Of a stretch of 64,000 bases of DNA, positions 8,839 through 18,237 are shown in pieces. Source of the stretch: Lactobacillus sp. S2-2 (GTDB taxonomy: Bacteria; Bacillota; Bacilli; Lactobacillales; Lactobacillaceae); contig NZ_WWFA01000003.1 of the NCBI RefSeq assembly GCF_021698855.1, positions 62,001 to 126,000 of the forward strand, read 5' to 3'. The notes beneath the pieces are model-generated. The model did not search any database. It was not told where the DNA came from and saw nothing but the letters and a program-made list of their open reading frames with translations. The translations under genes and the position numbers were made by a program. The number at the start of each line of letters is the position of its first letter. The first letter of the stretch is position 1.

Positions 8839-10983
8839 TTGAATAAACTAAAGAGACTATTTTCCCATGTTAATACAAGAGTTGGCTTTATTGTTTTACT
8901 AACCATTTTAATTTGGTTAAAAACTTTACTAGCCTATTTCACAGATTTTAACTTAGGCATTGATAATGCATTTCAATTTATCTTAATGATTATAAATCCA
9001 ATTGCTTCAACTATTATTTTATCTAGTGTTGCCTTTTTATTTAAACCAGCAAAGTTATTTTACCCAATTGCTTTATTAATGGATTTATTAAACACCGTAA
9101 TTCTATATTTAAATGTAATTTACTTTAGAGAATTTACTGACTTTATGACAGTCAGTACCATTACTGGATATTCAAAAGTAAATCAAGGGTTAAGCGGAAG
9201 TTCACTTGCCTTAACTAAACCTCACGATGTATTTTATTGGATTGATTTAATTGTCATCATTGGATTAATCCTATTCAAAGTAATTAAATTAGATAAACGT
9301 ATTCAAAAAGCTAGAATTGGCTTTGCCATATTCTCATTAGGATCTGTTTTATTATTAACTAATATTGCTTTAGCTGACATGGATCGCCCTCAATTACTAA
9401 CTAGAACTTTTGACCGTAGCTACATCGTTAAATATTTAGGATTAAACAGTTTTACTGTATATGATGGTATTAAATCACAACAAAATAAAGAAATGAGAGC
9501 AACAGCCACTAAATCTGCAATTGACGATATTTTAAAGCACAATGAATCACATTATGCTGAACCTAGCAAAAAAACTGAAGGAATTGCTAAAAACAAAAAT
9601 GTTATCATTCTTCACTTAGAAAGCTTACAACAATTTGTCATTAACAAAAAAATTAATGGAAAAGAAGTTACTCCATTTTTAAATTCACTTTATAAAAACA
9701 AAAGCACTTATTCTTTTGATAACTTTTTCCATCAAGTTGGACAAGGAAAGACTTCTGATGCAGAAAACTTATTAGAAACTAGTACTTACGGATTACCTCA
9801 AGGATCCCTATTTACTCAAGTCGGTAGTGACAATGAATTTGAAGCAGCACCTGCAATTTTAGGTCAAGATGGTTATACCAGCGCTGTATTCCATGGGAAT
9901 AATGCTAGTTTCTGGAATCGTGATAATACTTATAAAAATCTAGGATATCAATATTTCTTTGATGCTAGTTACTATAATACTTCAGGAGACCGTGCAACTG
10001 GATATGGATTAAAAGATAAATTATTATTTCATGATTCAGTTAAGTATCTTGAAAAATTACAACAACCTTTTTACGCTAAATTCATTACTGTAACAAATCA
10101 CTTCCCATTTGATTTAGATTCAGAAGATACTAAAGACTCTACCTTTAAAACAACTGGTACAAATGATTCTAAAGTTAATAACTATTTTGTAACTGCTCAT
10201 TATCTTGATAAAGCAGTTAAAGAATTTTATCAATACTTATACAAATCTGGTTTAGCTAAAAATTCAATGATTGTTTTATATGGTGACCATTATGGATTAT
10301 CCAATTCAGAAAACACTAATTTAGCATCTGTTTTAGGTAAAGATCCTAATTCGTGGAATGGATTTGATAATGCACAATTACAAAGAGTTCCATTTATGAT
10401 TAATTTACCTGGAACTAATAAAGGATATGAAGATCACACATATGGAGGAGAAATTGATGTACTTCCAACAATTCTTCATATGCTAGGTATTAATACTAAA
10501 AAATATGTTCAATTTGGTACTGATCTATTCTCTAAACAACATGATTCAGTTGTCGCTTTTCGAAATCGAGATTGGGTTTCACCAAAATATTCATCAATTG
10601 GTGGAGTTTATTATGACAGTAAAACTGGACAACCCTTTGATCCTGATGATAAATTAAGAGAAAAACTTCATAAAGTTCAAGATAAAGTTAATACTGAATT
10701 GTCATATTCAGATTCATTGAATCAAAAAAATCTATTACGTTTTTACGATCCGAAAGGATTTAAAAAAGTTAACCCTAAAAAATATAACTATGATGATGGA
10801 ATTGCTCAATTAAATAAAATTCAACAAGCTCTTGGTAATAAATCAACTAGTTTATATTCGAAAAATAAAGATAAATCAACTCAAAAATTATATAAAACTG
10901 ATGCACCAGAATTAACTCATGACTCAGGTCAAACTAATCGAATTAGTAATAACAATCTTGAATCATCAAGTAGTCAGAAATAA
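8839..10983 (+). CDS. ltaS: Lipoteichoic acid synthase family protein (LtaS-like)
   Basis: A 714-residue protein with five N-terminal membrane helices (within about 15-180) and an extracellular sulfatase-fold domain (about 250-600). Catalytic residues match LtaS: E261 in LHLES, nucleophile T305 in GQGKTSDAE, the H352/W359/R361 cluster in HGNNASFWNRD, H421 in TNHFPF, and D483-H484 in YGDHYG. It polymerises glycerol phosphate from phosphatidylglycerol onto a glycolipid anchor at the outer membrane face. Residues after about 620 are a polar Ser/Asn/Lys-rich tail. It starts at TTG ten bases after AAGGAG and is monocistronic with a strong terminator. Confidence 0.93.
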   Translation: MNKLKRLFSHVNTRVGFIVLLTILIWLKTLLAYFTDFNLGIDNAFQFILMIINPIASTIILSSVAFLFKPAKLFYPIALLMDLLNTVILYLNVIYFREFTDFMTVSTITGYSKVNQGLSGSSLALTKPHDVFYWIDLIVIIGLILFKVIKLDKRIQKARIGFAIFSLGSVLLLTNIALADMDRPQLLTRTFDRSYIVKYLGLNSFTVYDGIKSQQNKEMRATATKSAIDDILKHNESHYAEPSKKTEGIAKNKNVIILHLESLQQFVINKKINGKEVTPFLNSLYKNKSTYSFDNFFHQVGQGKTSDAENLLETSTYGLPQGSLFTQVGSDNEFEAAPAILGQDGYTSAVFHGNNASFWNRDNTYKNLGYQYFFDASYYNTSGDRATGYGLKDKLLFHDSVKYLEKLQQPFYAKFITVTNHFPFDLDSEDTKDSTFKTTGTNDSKVNNYFVTAHYLDKAVKEFYQYLYKSGLAKNSMIVLYGDHYGLSNSENTNLASVLGKDPNSWNGFDNAQLQRVPFMINLPGTNKGYEDHTYGGEIDVLPTILHMLGINTKKYVQFGTDLFSKQHDSVVAFRNRDWVSPKYSSIGGVYYDSKTGQPFDPDDKLREKLHKVQDKVNTELSYSDSLNQKNLLRFYDPKGFKKVNPKKYNYDDGIAQLNKIQQALGNKSTSLYSKNKDKSTQKLYKTDAPELTHDSGQTNRISNNNLESSSSQK

Positions 10984-10984
10984 T

Positions 10985-11022
10985 AAAAAGAACCAATCAA
11001 ATAAATTTGATTGGTTCTTTTT
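10985..11022. terminator. Bidirectional terminator between ltaS and the flavin reductase gene
   Basis: A 17-bp stem (arms 10985-11001 and 11006-11022) with a short loop carries an A run and a T run, so it serves both convergent genes. Confidence 0.9.
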
Positions 11023-12016
11023 ATTTTAAATTAATTCCAGTACTATGAACTGGACCATGATCATTTGGTCTAATTTGTTTTAATAATCCATTTAGAGCAA
11101 TTGAAGCTTCTGCAAAACCATTAGCAATTAAGTCTTGTTTACTTGAATAAACAATTGGATCTCCAATCGCAAAAACATTTTCAATATCAGTTTGCATAAA
11201 TCCATCTACAACAATCAAATTATGATCTAATTTTGGCTTAATTGACCATTTCTTAAGTGCTTTATTATTTGATACAAAACCATAATTAACTACTAATTCA
11301 TCGACAAGTTTCGTTTCCAATTCATTATCAGATTTAACTTTTTTGGCACTCACACTTAAGCGATCATTTTGTAATTCTAATTTTTTAATTAGATAAGGTG
11401 TCATTAATTCAATATCTGAATTTTTAAGTTGACTAACCATATGTTCTAATCCTTTAAATTCTTCACGTCGATGCACTAAGTATACTTTTTTAGCAACTTG
11501 GTTTAACATTAATGCCATATCAACAGCTGCATCTCCACCACCTGCGACCATAACTTCATGGTTCTTAAATTTATCTAATTTTGGAACACTATAGAATAAT
11601 TTTTGATTCCTTAATTCTTCTGCATTTTCAGCACGCAGCGTTCTTGGCTCAAATGCACCTGCTCCAGTAGCAATGATTACTCCCTTACTCTTGGTTGTAC
11701 GTTGAGTTGTTTTAATTGTAAAAGTATCATCATCTTCTTTAACAATATCAATTACTGCCTCATTTAAAAATTGATCTGTTTTGACTAAATTTAATTGCTT
11801 TTCTAAATTAGAAATTAATTCTTGTCCAGTGATTCCAGCAAATCCAGGAACATCTAAAATTGTTTTTTCCGGATATAAAGCTTTTACTTGTCCACCAAAT
11901 TCTGGCAAGCTTTCAATAATTTGTACTTTAGCTTCTCTTAATCCAGCGTAAAAAGCTGCAAACATTCCAACTGGTCCACCACCAACAATTGTTACATCAT
12001 ATATTTCATTATTCAT
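11021..12016 (-). CDS. Ferredoxin/flavodoxin--NADP+ reductase, type 2 (YumC-like)
   Basis: About 331 residues. The FAD-binding motif GGGPVGMFAAFYAGLRE is N-terminal, the NADP-binding motif GGGDAAVDMAL is central, and IGDP lies near the C terminus. The thioredoxin reductase CxxC is missing, which marks the ferredoxin-NADP reductase type rather than TrxB. It transfers electrons between NADPH and ferredoxin or flavodoxin. The ATG at 12016 is preferred because GAGAG lies upstream; another in-frame ATG is at 12031. It diverges from the hydrolase at 12059 with a very short gap. Confidence 0.9.
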   Translation of the reverse strand: MNNEIYDVTIVGGGPVGMFAAFYAGLREAKVQIIESLPEFGGQVKALYPEKTILDVPGFAGITGQELISNLEKQLNLVKTDQFLNEAVIDIVKEDDDTFTIKTTQRTTKSKGVIIATGAGAFEPRTLRAENAEELRNQKLFYSVPKLDKFKNHEVMVAGGGDAAVDMALMLNQVAKKVYLVHRREEFKGLEHMVSQLKNSDIELMTPYLIKKLELQNDRLSVSAKKVKSDNELETKLVDELVVNYGFVSNNKALKKWSIKPKLDHNLIVVDGFMQTDIENVFAIGDPIVYSSKQDLIANGFAEASIALNGLLKQIRPNDHGPVHSTGINLK

Positions 12017-12058
12017 AATTATCACTCTCATCTATTATAATTTTAAGGAGTTTCAAAT

Positions 12059-12817
12059 ATGAAAATATTCAAAAATTTATGGATTGCTATTATTCCATTT
12101 TTATTGTTAATCGGCATTTGGGAAAGTCGTCAATTAACCTTAAAAAATCTTAAAGTTAATCAATCGACCACTGCTACTATTTTTATTCCAGGTTATGGAG
12201 GAAATCAAATTTCTACCAATGCCACAATTAATCATTTAAATAACTTTCATATTGCAACTAAAACACTTCGGATTCATGTAAAAAAAGATGGATCCATTTA
12301 TAAAACCAAACAGTTCAATCAATTTTCCAAAAATAATCCTACCATTCAATTATTATTCGATAACAATAAAAACCCCAAACTAGAAGCTAATCAAATGGTT
12401 AATGTTATGCACTATCTATACAATAAATATAACATTAAAAAAATCAATTTTGTAGGCCATTCATCTGGAGCAAATATTGCTTATGACTATCTAATTCGTA
12501 ATTCAAAAACATCAAAAGTACCTACACCGCAAAAGTTTATTAGTTTTGCATCAAATTTTTCAAAAACACCACAACCAAATTATCAAAATATTCCTAAACA
12601 ACTACAAATTTTAAACTTAGTTGGCGAAATTAAACATTCAAGATCTGATTCAGAAATACCATTAAATACAACAAAAAACATGGAAAAATTAGTTAAGCCA
12701 TTTGTAAAAAGTTATCAATATAAAATTTATCGTGGTAATTATTTACAAGCTGAACATTCAATGTTGCATGAAAATCCTGCTGTCGATAAAATCATCGCAG
12801 AATTTTTATTTAAGTAA
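12059..12817 (+). CDS. Secreted or anchored alpha/beta hydrolase, DUF915-like
   Basis: A 252-residue protein with an N-terminal hydrophobic signal or anchor (about 6-22). The alpha/beta-hydrolase nucleophile elbow is G133-H-S135-S-G137 (FVGHSSGANIAYDYL), and a late histidine in AEHSMLHENP is a likely catalytic His. The FIPGYGGNQ motif near residue 42 is typical of lactobacillar DUF915 hydrolases. It is probably an esterase or lipase on the outer face; the substrate is unknown. Its 3' end overlaps the convergent PrsW-like gene by 12 bp, with no terminator visible between them. Confidence 0.85.
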   Translation: MKIFKNLWIAIIPFLLLIGIWESRQLTLKNLKVNQSTTATIFIPGYGGNQISTNATINHLNNFHIATKTLRIHVKKDGSIYKTKQFNQFSKNNPTIQLLFDNNKNPKLEANQMVNVMHYLYNKYNIKKINFVGHSSGANIAYDYLIRNSKTSKVPTPQKFISFASNFSKTPQPNYQNIPKQLQILNLVGEIKHSRSDSEIPLNTTKNMEKLVKPFVKSYQYKIYRGNYLQAEHSMLHENPAVDKIIAEFLFK

Positions 12818-13897
12818 CCTTTTTTTCCTCCTACTCTTTCTTTCAATTATCCTTTGACCTTGTAAAGTTCTAACTTCTCTTAATCCAGCGTCAATTAAAA
12901 CAATTACCATCATCCAACCAATTAAAATTAAAAGAATTTTTTGTAAATCACAATAATAAAAAATATCAAACGGAATTGTCCAATCCCAAAAAGTATGCAA
13001 AAGAATCACAAACAAATAAAAGCGAAAAAATATTTTAGTACTAAAATCATAAATTGAAAATTGAGCTTTCGTTTTTTTACCAATTACAACTGCAGCTCCT
13101 AAAATAGCAGCCCAAATTGTATGAGTTCCAATCGTTTGCCAACTTCGAATCAATAACGTAATCAAACCATATTGGCTAGTATATCCAGCATTTTCAATAA
13201 CTGAAAATCCTGCTCCAATTGCTGCTCCAATTAACATTCCATTGAAAATATATTTTATTTTAAATTGGTTTGTATAATAAATAATAATTAAAAGTTTAGC
13301 TGTTTCTTCTACAAATCCAATTAAAAAAGCTGCCCAAAAATTCATATCATTAGAAATTGGAACAATATCGTACAAAATCATTGTTGCAATAATTGCCAAA
13401 ATTCCACCAATTAAAAAAATTTCAAAAATCTTCATAAATGACAAATTTCGATAAACGTTGATTTCAAAGAAAAGCATTAATAATGACATTGGAACGGTAA
13501 GTGATCCAATAAAAGTTAACCCCGTTGAAACTTTGTCACTGCTAAATACGAACATTAAACACCATAGTAATAAAAAACTAAATCCTAATAATGCAAAAAC
13601 ACGACTAAAGAACCATGGTTTAACTGGAGCACTCGAAACTTTTTTTAAGCTTGGAGTAGTTGTCTTAGTACCAGATATAAATAATTGTTCTTCTTCATCC
13701 TTTGAATGCTTTTGAAAAACTTGTGAGAACATTCTTCCTAAATGGATTTCGACAGCCTCATAATTTCCCGTCCATTCATTCAAACTTTTAGTTGTATCGT
13801 TAAGAATTCGATCATAATTTCGCTTAACACCGACTAAAGAAATCGGAATTTTTTTCAAGTTAGCTAATCGTTTGATATGACTAGTTTTACGTACCAT
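12806..13897 (-). CDS. PrsW-family intramembrane metalloprotease
   Basis: A 363-residue protein. A cytosolic N-terminal extension of about 95 residues is followed by about eight membrane helices. The metalloprotease motifs are present: E197-E198-x-x-K201 (FVEETAKLL), FSVIENAGY with E235, H259 in GTHTIWAA, and H301-x3-D305 in LLHTFWDWT. In Bacillus, PrsW starts degradation of an anti-sigma factor, but related proteins have other targets. No sigma/anti-sigma pair lies in this window, so the substrate is unknown. The C terminus is strongly basic. Confidence 0.85.
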   Translation of the reverse strand: MVRKTSHIKRLANLKKIPISLVGVKRNYDRILNDTTKSLNEWTGNYEAVEIHLGRMFSQVFQKHSKDEEEQLFISGTKTTTPSLKKVSSAPVKPWFFSRVFALLGFSFLLLWCLMFVFSSDKVSTGLTFIGSLTVPMSLLMLFFEINVYRNLSFMKIFEIFLIGGILAIIATMILYDIVPISNDMNFWAAFLIGFVEETAKLLIIIYYTNQFKIKYIFNGMLIGAAIGAGFSVIENAGYTSQYGLITLLIRSWQTIGTHTIWAAILGAAVVIGKKTKAQFSIYDFSTKIFFRFYLFVILLHTFWDWTIPFDIFYYCDLQKILLILIGWMMVIVLIDAGLREVRTLQGQRIIERKSRRKKRLLK

Positions 13898-14000
13898 TTT
13901 ATACCCTCGATTTATAAAAAATTAGTTGCTTTTTTAATATCATTCAAATATGATTCAATTATAGCTTATCCAAGAAACGTTATACAATGGAGGAAGTCAC

Positions 14001-14957
14001 ATGAATACAAAGATGATTTTAGATATTGACACAGGAATTGATGATGCAATGGCAATTGCATATGCAGTTAGCGATCCACAAATTGATTTAATTGGAGTAA
14101 TTGGCTCATACGGAAACATTAAAGCTAAATTAGCGGCTCGTAATTCAATTCAAATCTTAGATTTACTAGAAGAAAACAACGTTCCAGTTTTTATTGGAAC
14201 TGAAAACCCAATTGACCATACATACAAAAGAGAACCCATTAATAGTCAAATTCATGGTGAAAATGGAATTGGTGATGTTGAATTACCTCTTCCTGTTCGA
14301 GAAGTAAGAGAAGAAAATGCCGTTGATTTTATCTTAGATTCAGCTAAAAAATATAAAGATCAATTAACAATTGTAGCAACTGGTCCAATGACTAATCTTG
14401 CACTTGCAATTAAAAAAGATATAAAAACAATGCAAGAAATTGGTAATATTACTATCATGGGTGGAGCAATAACTGTTCCGGGTAATGTAACTCCAGTTTC
14501 TGAAGCAAACATTAATCAAGATCCAAAAAGTGCTGATATTTTATTCAAAAGTGACTTAAATATTACAATGGTTGGTTTAGATGTAACCCTTAGAACTCTC
14601 TTAACTAAAAAAGAAACAAGCCAATGGCGCGAACTAGGTGAAGCAGGAACTAAATTTGCTGATATTGTTGATTACTATATCAATTGTTATGACGATATTT
14701 ATCCAGAACTTGGTGGCTGTTCACTCCATGATCCACTAGCAGTTGGTGTTGCAGTTAATCCTAACTTTGTTAGTATGATTGACTTAAACGTAATGGTTAC
14801 AACCGAAAATGATGCTTTTTATGGTCGTACAATTGGTGATAAAGCAAGATTAAACGACTCTACTACTAATGTAAAAGTTGCTGTTAATGTAGATAAAGAC
14901 TATTACTTAGAAACATTCATGAATAACTTCAATCAATTATTTCAAAAAGTAAAATAA
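14001..14957 (+). CDS. Inosine-uridine preferring nucleoside hydrolase
   Basis: A 318-residue cytosolic protein of usual family length. The calcium-binding N-terminal motif is D8-I-D10-T-G-I-D14-D15. ATGPMTNLALAI and the C-terminal HDPLAVGVAV motif, which supplies the remaining metal and catalytic residues, are also present. It hydrolyses ribonucleosides to base and ribose for salvage; which nucleosides cannot be read from sequence. It is monocistronic with an AGGAGG-like site and a strong terminator. Confidence 0.93.
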   Translation: MNTKMILDIDTGIDDAMAIAYAVSDPQIDLIGVIGSYGNIKAKLAARNSIQILDLLEENNVPVFIGTENPIDHTYKREPINSQIHGENGIGDVELPLPVREVREENAVDFILDSAKKYKDQLTIVATGPMTNLALAIKKDIKTMQEIGNITIMGGAITVPGNVTPVSEANINQDPKSADILFKSDLNITMVGLDVTLRTLLTKKETSQWRELGEAGTKFADIVDYYINCYDDIYPELGGCSLHDPLAVGVAVNPNFVSMIDLNVMVTTENDAFYGRTIGDKARLNDSTTNVKVAVNVDKDYYLETFMNNFNQLFQKVK

Positions 14958-14980
14958 AAAAGGCCAATTGGCCTTTTTTT
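14956..14980. terminator. Bidirectional terminator after the nucleoside hydrolase
   Basis: AAAAAAGGCCAATTGGCCTTTTTT is a near-perfect palindrome, with A and T runs serving both convergent genes. Confidence 0.85.
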
Positions 14981-15779
14981 ATTGGAAATATTTCTCTAAA
15001 TAATCTGCAACTCCAGAATTATTATTATTAAGCGTAACATCATTAGCAACTTCTTGAATATCAGGTTTAGCATTTTCCATTGCTACACCAACTTCTGCAG
15101 CTTGCAACATTTCATAATCATTTTTAGCATCACCAAATGCCATCAAATTAGAAAAATCTAAATCAAAATGATTTAAAAGGGCTTGTAATCCACCTTTTTT
15201 ATTAACTCCTTTAGGTAAAAATTCTAAAATTGTAGGTTGAGATCTAACAATATAGAAATTATCTTCCATTTCTGGTGATACTTCATTTAAAATTTGATCT
15301 ATTTCTTCTGGTTGAGTTGCAATAATTCCTTTAGCAAAATCTTCATCAGGTAGATTTTTATATTTAATTGATTCAAATTCAATCGGTGCTTTAATTACTG
15401 ATTGATAAATTGAAGATTTTAAATCATTAATTTGATAAACTTTATCAAAATCTAAAATATCTAATGGATGATGATTTTCAGATACAAATTTATGTAACAT
15501 TTCAATTTGTTGATTTTCTAGAGATTTTTTAAACATAATATTTTCAGTTACATTATTTAAAACCAATCCACCATTAAAGCAAACAGTAAAATCATTGAAT
15601 TCAAATAAATCTAAATCAATTAAATAATTTTTTATTGCATTGATTGGACGTCCAGTACAAATAACGATTTTTATTCCTTGATTATGTAATTTTTTTAATT
15701 CTTTTTTATTTTCTTCAGTAATTGTTTTTTCATCGGTTAATAAACTTCCATCTAAATCTAATGCAATCATTTTAATCAT
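14979..15779 (-). CDS. Cof-type HAD-superfamily phosphatase
   Basis: A 266-residue protein with HAD motif I DLDGSLLTD (D8 and D10), motif II ICTGRP, a C2-type cap (about 85-190) and motif IV GDAKNDYEML, all needed for activity. These are promiscuous cytosolic sugar-phosphate or FMN-type phosphatases, and the physiological substrate cannot be predicted. It is a single gene between terminators. Confidence 0.92.
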   Translation of the reverse strand: MIKMIALDLDGSLLTDEKTITEENKKELKKLHNQGIKIVICTGRPINAIKNYLIDLDLFEFNDFTVCFNGGLVLNNVTENIMFKKSLENQQIEMLHKFVSENHHPLDILDFDKVYQINDLKSSIYQSVIKAPIEFESIKYKNLPDEDFAKGIIATQPEEIDQILNEVSPEMEDNFYIVRSQPTILEFLPKGVNKKGGLQALLNHFDLDFSNLMAFGDAKNDYEMLQAAEVGVAMENAKPDIQEVANDVTLNNNNSGVADYLEKYFQ

Positions 15780-15808
15780 TATATTATTCCTCTTTTGGCT
15801 TTATTTTT

Positions 15809-15837
15809 AAAAAAAATAACCCTAACCTAGGGCTATC
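15809..15837 (-). terminator. Terminator downstream of spx
   Basis: On the minus strand AGCCCTA pairs with TAGGGTT around a short loop and is followed by a run of eight T. It lies about 57 bp after the spx stop. Confidence 0.75.
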
Positions 15838-15893
15838 ATGTATTAGCTACATAGCTTTATTTTAGACTTTTAAAAAGTTATAAGGAATGCAGG

Positions 15894-16310
15894 TTAATTA
15901 ACCTTACTGAATTCAGAACCAAGTCTTGACTCAAGTTCTTTTAATTCAGCTACACGAACGTATCTGGGCAAGAAACGTCTAATTTCTTCTTCATTATAAC
16001 CAACTTCTAAACGTTTATCATCAAAAATAATAGGACGTTTAATAAGGTCAGGATATTTAACCAATAAATCAACTAATTCAGTTAATGACATATCATCGAT
16101 ATTAACATTTAACTTTTTAAAAATATTTGATCTTTTAGAAATAATATCCTCACTACCATTTTCAGTTAATCGAAGTATTTGCTTTACTTCTTCTGAATTC
16201 AAAGGATTAGAACTAATATTTCTTTCTTTAAATTCTACTCTGTGTTCGTTTAACCAAGAGCGAGCTTTACGACTAGATGCGCTACTAGGAGCAACGTATA
16301 AATTAAGCAT
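15894..16310 (-). CDS. spx: Spx-family regulator lacking the CxxC redox switch
   Basis: A 138-residue ArsC/Spx-fold protein. The body matches Spx (for example LTENGSEDIISKRS and the RPIIFDDKRLEVGYNEEEIR segment). Spx binds the RNA polymerase alpha subunit to redirect transcription under thiol stress. The canonical switch CTSC at residues 10-13 is here SASS (S10 and S13), so both cysteines are gone and disulfide sensing cannot work. The ATG at 16310 is chosen because AGGAG lies nine bases upstream; the ATG nine bases earlier (16319) abuts that site. It may be a redox-blind, abundance-controlled paralogue. Confidence 0.88.
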   Translation of the reverse strand: MLNLYVAPSSASSRKARSWLNEHRVEFKERNISSNPLNSEEVKQILRLTENGSEDIISKRSNIFKKLNVNIDDMSLTELVDLLVKYPDLIKRPIIFDDKRLEVGYNEEEIRRFLPRYVRVAELKELESRLGSEFSKVN

Positions 16311-16319
16311 AAAAAACAT

Positions 16320-16658
16320 CTCCTCTCATGCATTCAAGCATGAAGTTAAATTAGTCAAAATAATAATTAACTATAGTGAAAGTTTATCATATTATCTGTT
16401 CATGTCAATACTATGCGTAAAAAAATTCACAATAAAATCATTTATGTAAACGCTATTATAACAGCTTGTAATCCTATTTATTACAAGGATTGTGCAGTAT
16501 AATTAAACTTATAATTAATATATTTATGCTTATTATAGCACTTTAAGAAAATTTTACTACGTTTTTTTGTGTATTTAATCACAAAAAAGTCCTCAAAATT
16601 TACTTTATTACCATTAAATAATAGAATGGTAACACAACCTTTTTTCGGAGATGACCAT
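16320..16658. other. Intergenic region between spx and the 5'-nucleotidase gene
   Basis: About 340 bp between divergent genes. It holds the spx upstream region (a TTGACA at 16403-16408 on the minus strand without a well-spaced -10), a cre-like box (16444-16458), an 8-bp inverted repeat (16465-16487) and a TATAAT near 16497 on the plus strand. I see no convincing gene in it. Confidence 0.5.
16444..16458. promoter_or_regulatory. Possible cre site (CcpA)
   Basis: ATGTAAACGCTATTA matches the cre consensus WTGNAANCGNWNNCW at all fixed positions except the C near the 3' end. It sits between spx and the nucleotidase gene. Carbon-catabolite control would suit nucleotide salvage, but one match in AT-rich DNA is weak. 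Confidence 0.35.
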
Positions 16659-18206
16659 ATGAAATTAACGATATTATCAACAAGTGATACACATGGATAT
16701 ATTGAACCAACAAATTATATTAAAAAAAATTCACAAATGAATTTTGGCTTAGAAAAAGCTGCAACCACAATTAATAAAATAAAGCAAAATAATCCATATA
16801 CCATCACAATTGATAATGGTGATTTTTTAGAAGGCTCTCCTTTGGCTTATTATTTGGCTAAAGTGAATCAACCTAATTCTCCTAAACCATTAAGTGATGC
16901 TTTTAATCAAATTAATTATGATTTTGGAATTATTGGTAATCATGAATTTAACTATGGAATTAATTATTTAAATAGTGCAATTTCAACATCAAAACGCCAA
17001 TTTCTTTGTGCAAATATTTTAAAAAATAATAAGCCATGTTTTGGATTACCTTATCAAATCAAAATAATTAATAACGTAAAAGTAGCAGTTATCGGATTAA
17101 CAACACAAGGAGTTTGTAAGTGGCAAAATAACGATCTTCTAAATGGACTTTCAATTAAATCTGGAGTAGATACATTAAAAAAATATCTACCTGAAATGAA
17201 ACAAAAAGCAGATGTAATTATCGTTTCTTATCATGGTGGTTTAGAACGTGATGCAGATGGACATGAAATTGAAGACTTAAATGGAGAAAATGAAGGATAC
17301 CAAATTTTAAAAGAATTTCCAGAAATTGATGCATTAGTTACTGGACATCAACATCGAAAAATTGCTGATAAATTATTTAATACTCCATATACTCAACCTG
17401 GAAAACGTGGTGAATATATAGGACAAATTGATTTAGAAATTGAAAAAGATAACGGAATTTATCAAGTAATTAACAGTGATTGTAAATTAGTTAATACTGG
17501 TCAAGAAACAGAAAATTTAAATATTAAAAAACAAATAAAGCCAATTCATGACCAATTAGAAGAATGGTTATCTATGCCTTTAGCTGTTATTAATGGATCA
17601 ATGAAATATGATGATCCATTTAAAGCTCGCCTTCAAGGAAATGCATTCATTAACTTTGTCCAAAAAATTCAAATGAAAACCATGAAAGTTGATATTTCAG
17701 CAACTGCACTTTTCACAAATGAAGCTTATGGGTTTGAAAATCCAATCACTATGCGTAATATTATGACTAATTATATCTATCCTAATAGTTTAGCAACTTT
17801 AAAAATAACCGGGCAAGATTTAAAAGATGCAATTGAAAAGTCATCAAATTATTTTATAGTTGAAAATGATAAAATCAAAGTCAATCCTGATTACATTTAC
17901 CCTAAACGTCGAGATTATAATTATGATATGTTTGCTGGAGTTGAATATACCTTGAAAATTTCTAATCCAATTGGACAAAGAGTTATTGAATTACTTTATC
18001 ATGGCAAACCAATTGAAATGAATCAAGAATATAAAATTGCTTTAAACGCTTATCGTGCAGTTGGTGGCAAAAGATATCCAATGTACAACGAAAGTAAAAT
18101 TATTAATCAAAATCCAATTACAATGAGCCAATTAATTGCAGACTATTTAAGAAAAAATAAATTAATTGATGCAGATAATCAAAGTAATTTTAAAATAATC
18201 AAATAA
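16659..18206 (+). CDS. Bifunctional metallophosphatase/5'-nucleotidase, cytosolic form
   Basis: About 515 residues from the ATG at 16659, which has CGGAG eight bases upstream. An open frame extends further 5' but has no start signal. The calcineurin-like metal motifs are present: D10-x-H12 (STSDTHG), DNGDFLEGSP, GNHEFNYG, SYHGGLERD and TGHQHR. A C-terminal 5'-nucleotidase substrate domain (from about 330) includes NAYRAVGGKRYPMY. No signal peptide is visible, unlike UshA or cell-wall NudP types, so it probably acts on nucleotides in the cytosol (YunD-like). Confidence 0.88.
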   Translation: MKLTILSTSDTHGYIEPTNYIKKNSQMNFGLEKAATTINKIKQNNPYTITIDNGDFLEGSPLAYYLAKVNQPNSPKPLSDAFNQINYDFGIIGNHEFNYGINYLNSAISTSKRQFLCANILKNNKPCFGLPYQIKIINNVKVAVIGLTTQGVCKWQNNDLLNGLSIKSGVDTLKKYLPEMKQKADVIIVSYHGGLERDADGHEIEDLNGENEGYQILKEFPEIDALVTGHQHRKIADKLFNTPYTQPGKRGEYIGQIDLEIEKDNGIYQVINSDCKLVNTGQETENLNIKKQIKPIHDQLEEWLSMPLAVINGSMKYDDPFKARLQGNAFINFVQKIQMKTMKVDISATALFTNEAYGFENPITMRNIMTNYIYPNSLATLKITGQDLKDAIEKSSNYFIVENDKIKVNPDYIYPKRRDYNYDMFAGVEYTLKISNPIGQRVIELLYHGKPIEMNQEYKIALNAYRAVGGKRYPMYNESKIINQNPITMSQLIADYLRKNKLIDADNQSNFKIIK

Positions 18207-18237
18207 AAAATACCTTAATATAATTAAGGTATTTTTT
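18205..18237. terminator. Bidirectional terminator between the nucleotidase gene and rny
   Basis: AAAAAATACCTTAA / TTAAGGTATTTTTT forms a stem with a short AT loop between two convergent genes. Confidence 0.85.
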
